Below, one piece after another: positions 33,670 to 44,566 of a stretch of DNA of 64,000 nt. This DNA comes from Typhlomys cinereus (Eukaryota; Chordata; Mammalia; Rodentia; Platacanthomyidae). The notes beneath the pieces were generated by a model. It was given only the letters and a program-made list of their open reading frames with translations, searched no databases and was not told the DNA's origin. The number at the start of each line of letters is the position of its first letter. Position 1 is the first letter of the stretch. The DNA lies in assembly GCA_023101885.1 (NCBI GenBank), contig JALPQD010000294.1, forward strand, positions 1,539,501 through 1,603,500, written 5' to 3'. A program made the translations under genes and the position numbers.

Positions 33670-33730
33670 ATTGAATCAATAATAAAAAAATTTAAAAAAG
33701 AAACTTATAAATAAAGAAAGCTGAAGACGT
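33376..33730 (+). mobile_element. tRNA-derived SINE, type A, with 16-bp target duplication and long CA tail
   Basis: AGAAAGCTGAATACGT (33,376-33,391) recurs as AGAAAGCTGAAGACGT (33,715-33,730), one mismatch. The element (33,392-33,714) starts GGGACTGGAGAGGTGGCTC and contains AGAGTAAACAAGGAGGAGG. It ends in about 25 CA units and an A-rich tail. It lies only about 50 bases from the previous copy, but its different duplication shows an independent insertion. Confidence 0.93.
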
Positions 33731-34454
33731 TATGAATTTTACAGAGTGCATCGGTCTGACGTATGATCACTGAACTACTGACGGGTAAGAAATTGAAGCA
33801 CAGTGCACATGGAGGCATTCAGAGGATGGAGAAGCACCTCTGGGTCTTTGTGTAGAGAAAGAAGAGAAGCCAGCAATGGAACCTAAAATATCCTTCACAA
33901 CCAGGAGGAGCAATACATTGAGAACTGAAGAAGCTAGTCTGAAGACAAAGGGTCAGAGTGGTATTAGGCAGTGAATGAGGAGGAAGAGTGGAGAAGGAAG
34001 GCGTAAATCACACTCCCTCTCCCACTGGAATTAGAAGCAACTCCTGCCTTGTTCAGTGACATCATTCACCAGTCAGCTCTCAGAACAACTAGGAAAGGAA
34101 CCTAGTCCATCAACTTGGGGGGAATTTCTTAAACTTTCTAAAGAGAAGTTAGTATTATTCTTGACTAAGAAAGACTCTTATGCAACTAGAAGTCTGCCTT
34201 ACAGTACACTCCAAAACGGTGGTCACTGGCCTTAAGATGTCCTCCTGAGGCCAAGAAGTCAAGTGTCCTTCTCATGGGACCCTGATAGGCACCTGTAGAC
34301 ATGGGGGAGCAGTCCCCGAACTTCTCGCTGTGACTGTCAGTGGCTCATGCAGCTTTTAAAGCCTGAATAATCTTGCTCAGTCCTCCTGAAAGCTCAAAAC
34401 ATCACATTCCAAAAAGGAACTGTATTTTGTGATATACCTTATTATTATAGGACA

Positions 34455-34456
<2 letters not shown>
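33731..34456. other. Unique sequence
   Basis: No gene or repeat recognised. Confidence 0.4.
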
Positions 34457-34494
<38 letters not shown>

Positions 34495-34732
34495 GGCCAG
34501 AGGTCAATGTTAAGTATCTTCCTCAATCACTCTCCTCCTTATTGGATGAGACAGTACCTCTCAATGAGCTCGAAGCTCACCTGTTTGGCTTGATTGGCTG
34601 ATCACCAGTCTCTGTCTCCCCAGTGCAGGGTTACAGGCATTGCCACTATGTCTGGCTTTCACACAGGTTCTGGATGTTGAACTTATGCTTGCATAGCAAG
34701 CATTTTGCTGACTGAACTGTCTCTTCAGCCTC
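34457..34732 (-). mobile_element. (TG)n plus B4/ID-B1-type SINE, reverse
   Basis: A pure TG run (34,457-34,492) is the outer tail. Then come AAGGCCAGAGGTCAATGTTAAG, TCTTCCTCAATCACTCTCCTCC, a reversed B1 arm (CAGTGCAGGGTTACAGGCAT) and a reversed tRNA-like head (GCATAGCAAGCATTTTGCTGAC, TGTCTCTTCAGCC). This is the standard order of the rodent ID-B1 fusion family read backwards. Confidence 0.8.
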
Positions 34733-34849
34733 TGACTTTTGTTTCTAGAGCATAACATTTCGCCCAGATGAAGTGATTGCTGCTTCTTTGGGGACACATT
34801 GAAAGTGAGAAGAGTAGTAAGGTTTTTCATATTTTTCCTCTATTATTAG

Positions 34850-35130
34850 GTATAGTGCTTGTCTTTGTCAGTTTGGGGGAATGCTGTATAAGAATACTGG
34901 GCAACATATAAACAACTATTTCTTCTTATGGTTCTGGAAGCTGGAAGTCCAGAAACAAGCGAGCAGGGGGATGGTTGTCTGAGAACCTGGTTTTGTTCCA
35001 GAGCGGCACCTTGAATTCTGTACCCTATGGAGAGAGGGAAAGCCATGTCTCCATGAACATGAGGGAGAAAACAGTTTCTCCCATAGGTCTTTCTGTTAAG
35101 GATGATAAATCTGCTCCAAAGGCTGCACCC
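34850..35130 (-). mobile_element. LTR-like (MaLR/MER type) element, reverse
   Basis: GTCAGTTTGGGGGAATGC, AACAACTATTTCTTCTTATGG, TTCTGGAAGCTGGAAGTCCAG resembles a reversed mammalian LTR family in which …gaggctggaagtcc… follows the reversed polyadenylation region. The match is partial. Confidence 0.4.
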
Positions 35131-35144
35131 CATGACTTAGGTTT

Positions 35145-35262
35145 GTTTGTTTGAAATGAGACAGTCCCATGCTGTAGTCCACTCTCTAGTCTTGAACTTG
35201 TAGCAATACTCCCACCTCAGCCTCCTAAGTGCTGAAATTACAGGAATGAACCATCACACATA
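35145..35262 (-). mobile_element. B1 SINE fragment, reverse
   Basis: GAAATGAGACAGTCCCATGC, ACTCCCACCTCAGCCTCCTAAG and TGCTGAAATTACAGGAATGAACCATCACA match reversed B1 (ttttgagacagggtctc…tcctgcctcagcctcccaagtgctgggattacaggcgtgcgccacca). Confidence 0.8.
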
Positions 35263-35282
35263 TATAATCTTTTTTTTTTAAT

Positions 35283-35568
35283 TTTTGCATTTGTGTCTCG
35301 TATGTGTATCTCTCTATGCATGTCTGTGTGTATCAGAGAATACTGTGTGTGCCTGTGGAGGCCCAAGGGTTACTTCAGAAATCACCCTGGATTATTTCTA
35401 TCTCCTATTTGCTTTGCTCTGGAGTTTCACAGGTTCTGCCTTCCATGACCAGAAAATCCAGGTTGCTGCGATTTCTACCTGACATTTTTACATGGGATCT
35501 GGTATCCAAACTCAGGATGTTTTGCTTTCGAGGCAGTAGTCTTAACCCCTAAGCCATCTTTTCAATCC
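35283..35568 (-). mobile_element. tRNA-derived SINE, type B, reverse
   Basis: TATCAGAGAATACTGTGTGTG, GCCTGTGGAGGCCCAAGGG, AAATCACCCTGGATTATTTC, GCTCTGGAGTTTCACAGG, CTGACATTTTTACATGGG and the reversed head AACCCCTAAGCCATC are present in order. It lies just after a reversed B1. No clean target duplication was found. Confidence 0.8.
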
Positions 35569-35785
35569 TATTCAATCATTTCTTAAAGGCTCTGCTTTCA
35601 GATATTATCCTATTGACAATTAAATTCAGCATGAGTTCTGGAAGGGACACACATACAAACCTTTGTATCTGGGTGCCGTGGTGCTGCTTAGGAGAAGGGC
35701 AGTAACTTTGTTCATCTTTTACTCATTTTTAGCTGGATGGTGGTAGTGATATTATACGCATTGCAGGTAGGAAGCTGCCCCAGGG

Positions 35786-36128
35786 TGTAGTGGTTTGGAT
35801 ATGAAATATCTCCTATGTTTGAATACTTGGTGGTGCTGTTTGGGTATTGGGACCTTTAGGAGATGGAGCCGTGCTGGTGGAAGAATATCACTGGGTGCAG
35901 GCCTTGAAGTCTGGCAAATTCTCTTTCTCTCTCTGTCTCTCCCTCTCTCTCTCCCCTCCCCCTCACCTGATGGCTGCAATGACTTGAAGACATGAATTGA
36001 CCACTACATTTTCTCTGCCTCTATGAAACTCTATCTCTCTGGAACTGTAAGCCAAATAATAAAGCCTTTCTCCCTCAGTTGCTGGGTTCAGAGGATATTC
36101 TCACAGCCACAGAAGAGCAACTACAACA
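35786..36128 (+). mobile_element. Near-complete ORR1/MT-type MaLR solo LTR
   Basis: It begins TGTAGTGGTTTGGATATGAA and ends AGAGCAACTACAACA, an inverted-terminus TG…CA LTR of about 343 bp. Inside are GGGACCTTTAGGAGATGGAGC, GGAACTGTAAGCCAAATAATAAAGCC (polyadenylation signal) and TTTCTCCCTCAGTTGCTGGG. No internal retroviral sequence accompanies it. Target duplications (CAGGG/TAGGA) are decayed. Confidence 0.8.
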
Positions 36129-37654
36129 TAGGATTATGTAAGTAGCTCAAGATCATGGCTTGTGTAAGCCTCAGAAGACTCAGGAGGATTTGGCAGGTCA
36201 GCTGGATTCGCGAGCTAGATATGTCTCAGACAGCTTTTCTCACGTTCCTCAGGTAGTAGCCCCTTTGGCTGCAGAGCTCAGTACTCCTTAGTTAGGTGGA
36301 GGAAATTCCTTTGGAGATCCACCAAGATTCATTGTTTATATGGTCCCAATTCTCAAAGGGTAAAAAAGGTCAAAGAAAATGCATAGTCTCTGTTGCACTA
36401 GACCAAGTTTGGACGACTGACCTCAAAGAGTAATAGCAATTATTCCTGAGCAGTAGGATAATGAGCGCTTTTTGTTTTATATTTCTTGGACCCTTTTACT
36501 TCACACTCACCTCTTGCAACCAGAAGTGTTTCCAGTGATGGCAGGCAAGGCACATTGTCTTCCTCCTGTAGCACTTATTTTTGTGTCGGGTTTCAGCACA
36601 GGGGGTCTGCGGGGCTTCTCATCAGGAAGCTCGGGCACCAAGGTCCAGACCCTGAGAACCACAGCAACAAATGGCAGGAACTGACCCTGAGCGATCCCAT
36701 TATAGAGGGTTGGGTGGGGAGGGGATGCTGACACTGGTTCAGTTCCAGACCTAACTGGGGAAACATGGAAATGATTTCCATCTGGAGCTGTGTGGTGATG
36801 GGAGGTGAGGTGGGAGGCGGTCTGCAGCCAGGGCATCCACAGCTGTGAGCTCAGGAATTGCCCTCTCTGGCGGACTGCCTTTGCCTCTGTGCTGAGAGTT
36901 GGGGGTGGGGGTGGGAGAAGGAACCTCTATGACCTTCAGACAACCCAGAAATGCTACCAGTGTGACGGTTACAAACATCAGAGTTGCTGCAGAAGCAGAC
37001 CTCTGTCACTGTAGAGGTATCTTTATCAGACAGCAAAGAAACACAAAAACACAACCATGTCTGTGTTCAAGTGTGTGGCCACGCCGGGTGGCATACTCTG
37101 ATTTTCTTGGCAGTAGCTGGCTCTGTTCTCTTCTTGTATCTTCTGAAGTGCCATTTTTGGCAAAAGTGCATGGGAGAAATATTATATGTTGGGGAAAAGG
37201 AAATAGTGTTTCCACTGCCTGCCTCTCTCCTTAGATTCGTAATGAAAAGTTGTGAGCAGTGAAGAGTTGGAGCTTTTTTTTTTAAATAGGGAAAGCATGA
37301 TGAATAAAAGCTTCCTGTAAGTGTGAGGGTATCTGGAGATCTTGCTAATTAGAAAGTAAAAGAACTGTTGTGTTCCCTCCAGGGGAATTTGGGGGGCAGG
37401 TGGTAACCTGAAAAGACCAGTATTTTTAGTAGAGTTCCAGCTTCCAGGCAAAACTCCCCTTCTAGGTTGATGTTGGAGAGGTGTCTAAAGAATAAAGGAC
37501 CTAATTCTTCTCCCTTTGTCAGTTCTTGCCCTCGGGTCAGTATAATTATGGCACAACCTTGTTCTGCTTGTCTGCTTGCTCCTTCAACAGTTATTGAACA
37601 TGCATTGCTGTGAATAACTCTGTGTTCTACACTGAAAAGACATACACATGCACA
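36129..37654. other. Unique sequence with GC-richer core at 36,500-37,000
   Basis: Repeat-free by eye. The core has a G-rich run (GGGGGTGGGGGTGGGAG near 36,900) and several overlapping open frames on both strands of 60-110 codons. None shows a recognised domain, and no polyadenylation or splice arrangement supports a gene. Confidence 0.3.
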
Positions 37655-38060
37655 TGCAATAGTAGGCCCAGCAGTGTCCATCCCAAAGATCTGTCCTTGT
37701 CCTGATCCCCAGGGCCTTTGAATGTGACATTACTGGGGGGAAAATCTTTACAGATGGCCTCTTGTGATGAGCAAATCTTTTTGTATTTCTCTATCTGAGT
37801 GGCCAAGACCTTTGTACAAAATATGCAGAAGAGAAAATAGAAATACAAGGCGATCACAGAGGTAGCTGAGGGCAAGATGCGTTGGAGCCACCAGAAGCTA
37901 GAAAGAAGGAATAGTCTTTTCTCTAGAACCTCCAGAGAATGTGTGGCCTTGCTAACACCCTGGTTTTAGACTCCCAGCTTCAAAAGGCAGAGTAACTATA
38001 TTCGTGTCACTTTAAGCCAGTTATTTGTGGTAATTCATTGTGCCCAGAAACCAATGAACA
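37655..38060 (+). mobile_element. Mammalian LTR-like element (MaLR/ERVL class)
   Basis: CCCAGGGCCTTTGAATGTGACATTACTGGGGGGAAAATCTTTACAGATGG matches the LTR motif order …ccc-agta-cctcagaatgtgaccttatttggaaatagggtctttgcagatg. CCTCCAGAGAATGTGTGGCC, CCTGGTTTTAGACTCCCAGC and TTTGTGGTAATTCATTGTG fit its later part. It is old and non-coding. Confidence 0.55.
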
Positions 38061-38189
38061 CATAAATTCATGAACATATGTAGATATAGAATTAGATATG
38101 ACAGTGTACAAAGCAACCAAAAAGGTATCTATCTCCATGGAATAAAAAATACATCAGGAAGAGCAAGTGTTAAACACAAAGCTGAAACA

Positions 38190-38400
38190 GACAGTGTTGA
38201 AGGTTATTTCAGGGAATCAGGGGATACAGGAGAAAGCTTTACTTTGGAATCAGAAAAGGTTCCTGAGGAGGAGCCCTTGAAACTGAAGATTGTAAGATAG
38301 TAAGAGAATGCATCATTATGTATGGTACTATGAATTAGGTTCAAGGATCCATGGAAGGGAAGGCCACAGGCTCTAGTAAGGGAAAGCAAACCATTGATAT
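38190..38400 (-). mobile_element. L2 internal fragment, reverse (tentative)
   Basis: TTCCTGAGGAGGAGCCCTTGAAACTGAAGATTG resembles reversed L2 (…gaggaggtgacatttgagctgagacctgaagga…). GGATCCATGGAAGGGAAGGC also suits. It is short and diverged. Confidence 0.35.
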
Positions 38401-38554
38401 TTATTTAGCTCTAAGAATATGATTCAAAACTGCCATGTAAATATTTATCATTATCATCATAGATTAGATGAGGTTTCAACACTTGACTTAGAAGCTTTCT
38501 TTTGCAATGGAAGATGCTTAATACAGAGACTCACCAATGACCAAAGTTGTCATA

Positions 38555-38970
38555 GTTAGGCACAGGTGTCAACTTGAGAGTTGAGGGGTTTGAGCTCTGG
38601 GCATATGTGTAGAGAAGTAATGGTTGAGTTAAGTCCAGAGCAAACCTGCAGGAAATTGTCTAGCTGATGGGGAAGGCCCAGCCTATGGTGGGTGGAATTA
38701 GGGCCTGGAATAAAACACAGAGAGCTGGTTGAGAGAGTTGGCATTTTTGTGTATATTTGGTCAGACATGCTGGTCTGGCAAGTAAGGACTGTCCCTCTCT
38801 CAGCCATTACATAGAGATGGTGTGGCCAATTCCTTTGGCCCTGGTGTTGGTGCACGCTCTCCCATCAAGTTGGAAAGACTGTAATCAGCCTATTGTAAGA
38901 AAATAAACCTCTTGTTCCCTTCAGCCATTTGATGGTCATTTATTAGCAAACATGCAGGTGAACTGTAACA
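38555..38970 (+). mobile_element. Rodent LTR-like element (GTCAACTTGA head)
   Basis: The head GTTAGGCACAGGTGTCAACTTGAG, middle AATTGTCTAGCTGATGGGGAAGGCCC and polyadenylation-like AAGAAAATAAACCTCTTGTTCCC place it with the elements at 26.9 and 52.8 kb. No coding interior. Confidence 0.55.
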
Positions 38971-39534
38971 AAAGTGTAGAGAAACAAGTGACTGTATGAC
39001 TAGCCTTAAACAGACATGCAAATCACCTCCACCCCAAGGCTCAGGGAACTTTAAAAGAGAAGAGGTGGTAAGAATGTAAGAGACAAGGGCAGGGAGGGGT
39101 GCTTCCAGACTATCTTCTGGGCATATCAGGACTGCTGCATCCATGAACTCACTGGAATGATGTCTACTTCCACAAGACCTGCAAAAGAATAGACCTATCA
39201 TTTCACAATGGATGGGGCAGTATCTCAAGAGCTTCCACACATCTCTGAAAAACTATTGAGAGTTAATGAAGGATTGTTGGCACTTTCTCCAGTATGCCCA
39301 CTGATATGTCCTTCATGCTCCAGCAAGTGCTCAGGCCCATGCCAGTACAGATAATCCAGATGAATCTAAGTGCACCATATATGCAAAAAAAGATGGGAAA
39401 ATAGAGAGATCAGTAAGGAAGAAGGTGGTTTCCAGTGGAAAAAAGGGGAAACTGAATTGGATGATATGGGCTGAAATGTCTAAATTTTTTTTGTAGTCGT
39501 GGATGAAATTGTTGAAGAATAAAAACAAAAAAAG
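38971..39534. other. Unique sequence
   Basis: No gene or repeat recognised. Confidence 0.4.
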
Positions 39535-39730
39535 AGTATCACATACTGAGTACTTATTTTGTACTACAGTGTGTCTCAGGAACTTTTCATAAACTATGTT
39601 ATTTGCTCCTTAAAATAGGCACATTATTACCTCCATTTTATAAATGAGGGAACTAACAATTGGAGAGCAAATTATTCCAAGTTTCACACCTAGCAGGCAT
39701 TGGAACTGGACATAGCTGTGAACTGACTCG
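39535..39730 (-). mobile_element. MIR SINE, reverse
   Basis: CTGAGTACTTATTTTGTACTAC, CACATTATTACCTCCATTTTATAAATGAGGGAACTAAC, AAGTTTCACACCTAGCAGGC and GGAACTGGACATAGC follow reversed MIR in order. It is clear despite divergence. Confidence 0.7.
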
Positions 39731-40524
39731 GAAGCTTGGCTCTTCACATCTGTATCTGGTCCTTTTCAGGATGGCAGATGCCACGGAGCAGGCTGGAGCG
39801 TGGCATTGCAGGGGAAACACTGAGCAGAGCACTTAGCACATGTGATATGTATGTAACCAACCAACAGATAACTCCATTCATTCTGCAAAGGAAGTGATCC
39901 CAGGAAACACTGGTAGGAGTGTAAGAAGGTAAGACAGATAAGGAAGAGGTGGCCTGAGTAAGAGATCATAGTCAAGCAAGTTACCATGTAGCACCTGGCA
40001 CCTGAAACTTAATCCTGCTGAGAATCTCTGTGAGCCAGTGAAGGGAAGATTGGGGTGGAATGTATTCCACTTGATAAGTAAGTTGGGATATGTACACACC
40101 AATATGTGTGGATTTTGTGTTGAGTACTGTTCCTCATGTTTTCACCTTACACATTAGTGGTAAAGCAGAAGGGTACAGCCCTGTTTTCACAGGAAGGTAC
40201 AGTTTGGCCTACAGAAAAGGGAATAAGGCAGACACAGGGACATTCTGCAATGTGGTTAGGAAAGTTTCTCTTCTGGGTATTTGGTTCTGTGGCAGCATAT
40301 GAAGAAAGAGGCTGGGGATTATTTCTCAGAAGTTACACACTTCTAAACTGGACACACTGTTATTTCAGGTGACTGACTGTCCCCACTCAAATCCAAATTT
40401 AGTCCAAAACCCTCAGAACTGACAAACTAAATCAATTACACTGCCCACTTCTGTCTCCTCTTCTACATCATGAGTTTTGTCCAAGTTTCCCAACAGTATC
40501 CCATTTCTCTGATGCCAAGGTTTT
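39731..40524. other. Unique sequence
   Basis: No gene or repeat recognised. Confidence 0.4.
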
Positions 40525-40945
40525 AATTTTAGGATTTTGTTGCTGTTGTGAATACATAATCCAAATAACTTGGGGGGAACACAGGGATTTTATTATTCTA
40601 TCTTATGGTTTTAAGTCTATAGACCATTATGGCAGGAGTTGTCCCAGCACAGAGTGAAGGAACTGGTCACACATTATCCACAAGCAAGGGCTGAGAAAAG
40701 GCCAAGGACCAAAGTAAACCTTCTAACTTGCTAGTTTACCAGCTGGTCAACCAACTCTTTCCATCTTTATCCATCTGTCCAAGCAGTGTTCTCATCTACC
40801 ATGATCTGGGGTCTTCCCAATCAATTAGATATACCTCCACAGACTTGCTCAAAAGCATGCCTTAACTAGATAATTTCTGATAAGTGTGAATAAAGGATCA
40901 TTTCTCATTACTGACATCTAAAACCGTCACAAGTTGATTATGGTT
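40525..40945 (-). mobile_element. Rodent LTR-like element, reverse
   Basis: TTTGTTGCTGTTGTGAATAC and AACACAGGGATTTTATTATTC are the reversed 3' end. GATCTGGGGTCTTCCCAATC, AATTAGATATACCTCCACAG and GTCACAAGTTGA are the reversed 5' part, matching the elements with a TCAACTTGA-type head elsewhere in this window. Confidence 0.5.
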
Positions 40946-42950
40946 TGAACCCATTTCTGTTATAGATGAAATGTAACAGAAATAGACAACACTGATAAGG
41001 ATAGGGATAAGTGGGACATAAGAGAGAAAAGTCTAGATAAGAAGGGGAAATGGTTGAAGTTTCTGCAGACAATCTCAAATTATATGATTTAGATTTGACA
41101 CGGGGCAAAATAAGCTTTAAAATCTTTCTTGTGTGGGAAAATTTGGAAGATGCTGAAGCTAAGCATCTCCCAGCATATCTCATCTGTGGAAAAAGCTTTG
41201 TAAACAGTTGCTTTGACCTTCATAAAATGTGAAATTGAGTCTTCTTTGTGTCAAGAATTGCCACCAAATCTTCCAAAGGAGAAAGGGCAGGTGGTAAGAC
41301 TGGGATGGAGGGAAATGGGTCTCTTTACACACTCTGGCGAAGGAAATGAAGCAGTGGCCAAACTAACTGTTGGGGAAGGAGGAAAATAAGTCTTTTCTTT
41401 ACCAAGCCACTATCTCATGAAAGGAGTCATTTTTAGCAATCTCAAGGTGTGTCCAGGCAGTGATGTCTAACAAAATCTCTGTAATTTTCTCTGGGATGAA
41501 ATGAACAAATCTCCAAATCTTTAGAAACAGCAACAATAGATAGTGACTTCAGATGCTGGTTCTCAACCTGAAGGCCAGCGACATTGGAAATTGTCAATGG
41601 ATGAAGCTGTCCAATGTCAAAACATTGCTTGTTGATAATAGCAGTTCTCAGACAAACATGACATGCATATGGCGTAAGTAAAGTCCATGGGGGGAAGCAG
41701 AGGATGATGGGAGCTTCCCGGGGGGTGGGAAGAATGAAGGAACTGGAGAGGTACTGCTCTCTACTAGAGACAGAAGGTGTCCAGGATTTTCAGTTGCTTG
41801 ATCATATATTTTTAAAGATAGTTGTGAAGTGTGTACACAAGAAATTCACCATGTGCAAAGGCAAATGCATCAGGAGATGGGCACAGTCTAAAAAGTTGCT
41901 TCTTCTAGATCTCAGCAGAAGAGGTTTGGGATCCATCATGAAACACATGCATTGGTAAAGAGCAGGAGACAACTGTGGGAAAGCCACAATGCATTGCAAT
42001 AGAGAGCAGCTCTGGGGCTCAGAGATTGTCCCTAGTTCTCTGGTATATAGTCTCAAGGAATAGAACTGGGGGTAAGTGCTTAATAGGGAGGTACTTAGGG
42101 GTACAGGTTCTGCATGGTTGGTTTGTGTTTGAAAAGTCTATTGCTATGAGCTATTTGCTGTGCCTAGAGATTGGCTGATCCAGCAAGAGGCAGCCTGCAA
42201 TGCCTTGACATCAAAGCACCAGAATATAGGAAGTAAACATAGTTAATACAATAAAGCAGTCGAGAGGCAGCCCCACTTTTTTCTTTTTCTCAAAGCTTTT
42301 CAAAAAAGATTAAAATATTTTGCATCTTAAATCATGGCCTCTACTGGGTGCACACATTGGCCAGTTGAGTATGGCAATGTATCTCTTCAGGCAGGAAGTG
42401 AGAATGTGTGCCCCATGCCTCATTTGGAACAGAATTTAAAATCTTTTTCTCCAGAAGGGCTCATATGCATGAGGACAAAACCTTATTTATTAATAATAAA
42501 CTCCAATGGGACTTTTAATCGCGTTTTTAAGGGCTGCCATTTCAGAGTAACTCAGTAGAACCAAAGCCTTTATTATCTAAGGGCCATATTTGTGCCAAGT
42601 CTGTAGATACCACACTTTTGACAGTGAATTAATAGTGGGCTTCAATAAGACAGACAAACAAAAAGATGTTAAGGATAGTCCCCCACTGAAAAATGGTGCT
42701 CCCATGTGATCTTAAATGAGATTCCTGTCTCAACCCCACATACTTAGCTCTGAATTCTTATTTCCTCTCCCCACCCCCGGCTTGGATTGCCCTGCCAAGA
42801 AGAGACCAGAGAATTACTCAGAACACTGGTTTTCATGTTCATTCTTCAGCATGGGATGGCTGAGCGGAGGCAGTAGGTGGAATGTATACATGCTACCAGA
42901 CGCTAACCCCATGTTGCACCTGCAACAACAGCAAGAAAAGCCATAAATGA
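40946..42950. other. Mostly unique; weak MER5-like text at 41,552-41,680
   Basis: No gene supported. GATGCTGGTTCTCAACCTGA and GCAGTTCTCAGACAAACATG within 41,552-41,680 resemble hAT (MER5-type) termini, but too weakly for a firm call. Overlapping both-strand frames at 41,704-42,056 are not credible. Confidence 0.35.
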
Positions 42951-44097
42951 ACACAAAATGTTGTTAAAACAAATTTATTAAATTTGCATTTTATATACAT
43001 GTTCTTTGCCTCCCTCATTTCCCCTCTCATCCTCTGTCCCTTGCCTCCCACTCCCATTCCATCCCATCTCGCCTTCCCTCCCATCCCGACATAGGCCCAG
43101 TGTACTCCCTCCTATTCTCCTGTCCTTTGGTTCTATGGGTCCTGGGGTTTCCTCTATATCATCTATCCTCGTGAGGGTTCAGACCTCTGTGGCAGACCAA
43201 GAGGTCCTAAGGATATGGATACTCCCCTACCTCTGTCTGACCCCTTGCCCCTAAGGATCCTAGTGCTTGAAATTAGTTCTAGCAGATCCAAACCAATCCA
43301 TGAGGCTGTGTTGACATGTTCACCACTATGCAGGTGTGATGAGTTCAAGTCCCATTGCTGTGAATTCCTGGCTGCAGCTGCCCTATCTTGAGTGAAATGA
43401 CCTGTCCAGCAATGGAACTCTCCATCTTTAGGCTCTTACAGTCTCACCATCCTTTCTTCTACAAAGTTCCCTGAGCCTCCAGGTGGGAAGAGATTTGGCT
43501 GACCTGGTTCCAGGTGAACACTGTAGGGTCACCAGTGTTCTGTATTCAGATTGCTTCTTGTTGTCCATTTTGCTATTCTTGCACTGCACAAGGCTACATC
43601 CTATCTGGGTGTTGAGATTCGCCCCTATCCAACAATGCAGAAACCATTAAAGAGAGGCCTTTATGTAAGAGAAGCCTTCAAGGGGAGGGAAGATCAGGAG
43701 TAGGGGACAGTAATGGGTAGGGTCAACCTCTGGGATATCATCCAGCTGTTTGCTAATCACTAACCCTCCCCCTCATGATGGGGAACACACATCCAGTGCT
43801 TCAAACCACTCCAAGCACCAAAGATCAGAAAGGAGACTGACTGTGGATTGGATCAGATATCTCATTAATTATGGGTCTTTTTGACAGTGGCCTTATTTCT
43901 CTATTGAACTTTGTCTTCCTTCTCTTTGGATCTTCTTTGCCCTACCATACCTTGAGTATGTCATTATGAGGGTTTGGAATTAGGTTCTATTGGTTTTCTG
44001 TACTTGTGATACTTCACTCAGTATGATTTCATCCAGCTCCATCCATTTAGCATCAAATCTCTTTAATTCATTTTTTAATGACTGTGTAGTATTACAT

Positions 44098-44109
44098 TGT
44101 GTATATATA

Positions 44110-44146
<37 letters not shown>

Positions 44147-44148
44147 GC
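44098..44148. repeat. (TA)n expansion inside the L1
   Basis: TATATATG units interrupt the L1 ORF2 3' region, probably a later slippage expansion. Confidence 0.85.
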
Positions 44149-44160
44149 ACCACGTTTTTG

Positions 44161-44358
44161 TCATTTGTTTGTTACTGTCAGACATCTAGGTTGATTCCAT
44201 GACTTTACTATTTTGAATAGTGCTGCAATGAACATGGATGTACTTATATCACTATAATACAATGAAGCATATTTTGGGAATATTCCCAGCAGTGGTATAA
44301 TGGGGTCATATGGCATTTCAATTTTAACTTTTTTAGGAATCGCCATACTGATCGCCAT
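44161..44358 (-). pseudogene. L1 ORF2 C-terminal fragment
   Basis: Reading the minus strand, the residues MPYDPIIPLLGIFPKYASLY and MFIAALFKIVKSWNQPRCL correspond to the conserved C-terminal part of L1 ORF2. Coding similarity continues past a stop and a TA-rich expansion (44,098-44,148) to residues WMELDEIILSEVSQ near 44,000. The fragment is non-functional. It anchors the element's 3' end toward 42,963. Confidence 0.88.
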
Positions 44359-44370
44359 AGTGGTACTAAC

Positions 44371-44566
44371 ACCACTACTCCTTCAACTATTCCATAGCAA
44401 AGGAAGGAATTTTCCAAAATTCTTTCTAGAAGCTAATATTACATAAATCCCAAAACCAAATAAAAATACAATTAAAAAAACATAGGCCAGTCTCATTGAT
44501 GAACACAGATGCAATGATCCTCAACAAATTTTAGCAAAGTGGATTCAAAAATGTATCAAAAAAATC
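44371..44566 (+). pseudogene. L1 ORF2 reverse-transcriptase fragment (inverted arm)
   Basis: About 65 codons of the L1 ORF2 reverse-transcriptase region, just before the conserved RPISLMN-like motif. It reads LLQLFHSKGRNFPKFFLEAN, a stop, IPKPNKNTIKKT, a stop, then after a frame change SLMNTDAMILNKF. Two in-frame stops, one frameshift and truncation at both ends leave no function. It is opposite in orientation to the adjoining ORF2 3' end, as expected for the inverted arm of a twin-primed L1. Confidence 0.85.

Noticed and set aside
36805..37262. Overlapping Cys-containing frames that suggested a zinc-binding or receptor exon
   Set aside because: Cysteines do not form a known pattern, frames overlap on both strands, and no splice sites bracket them.
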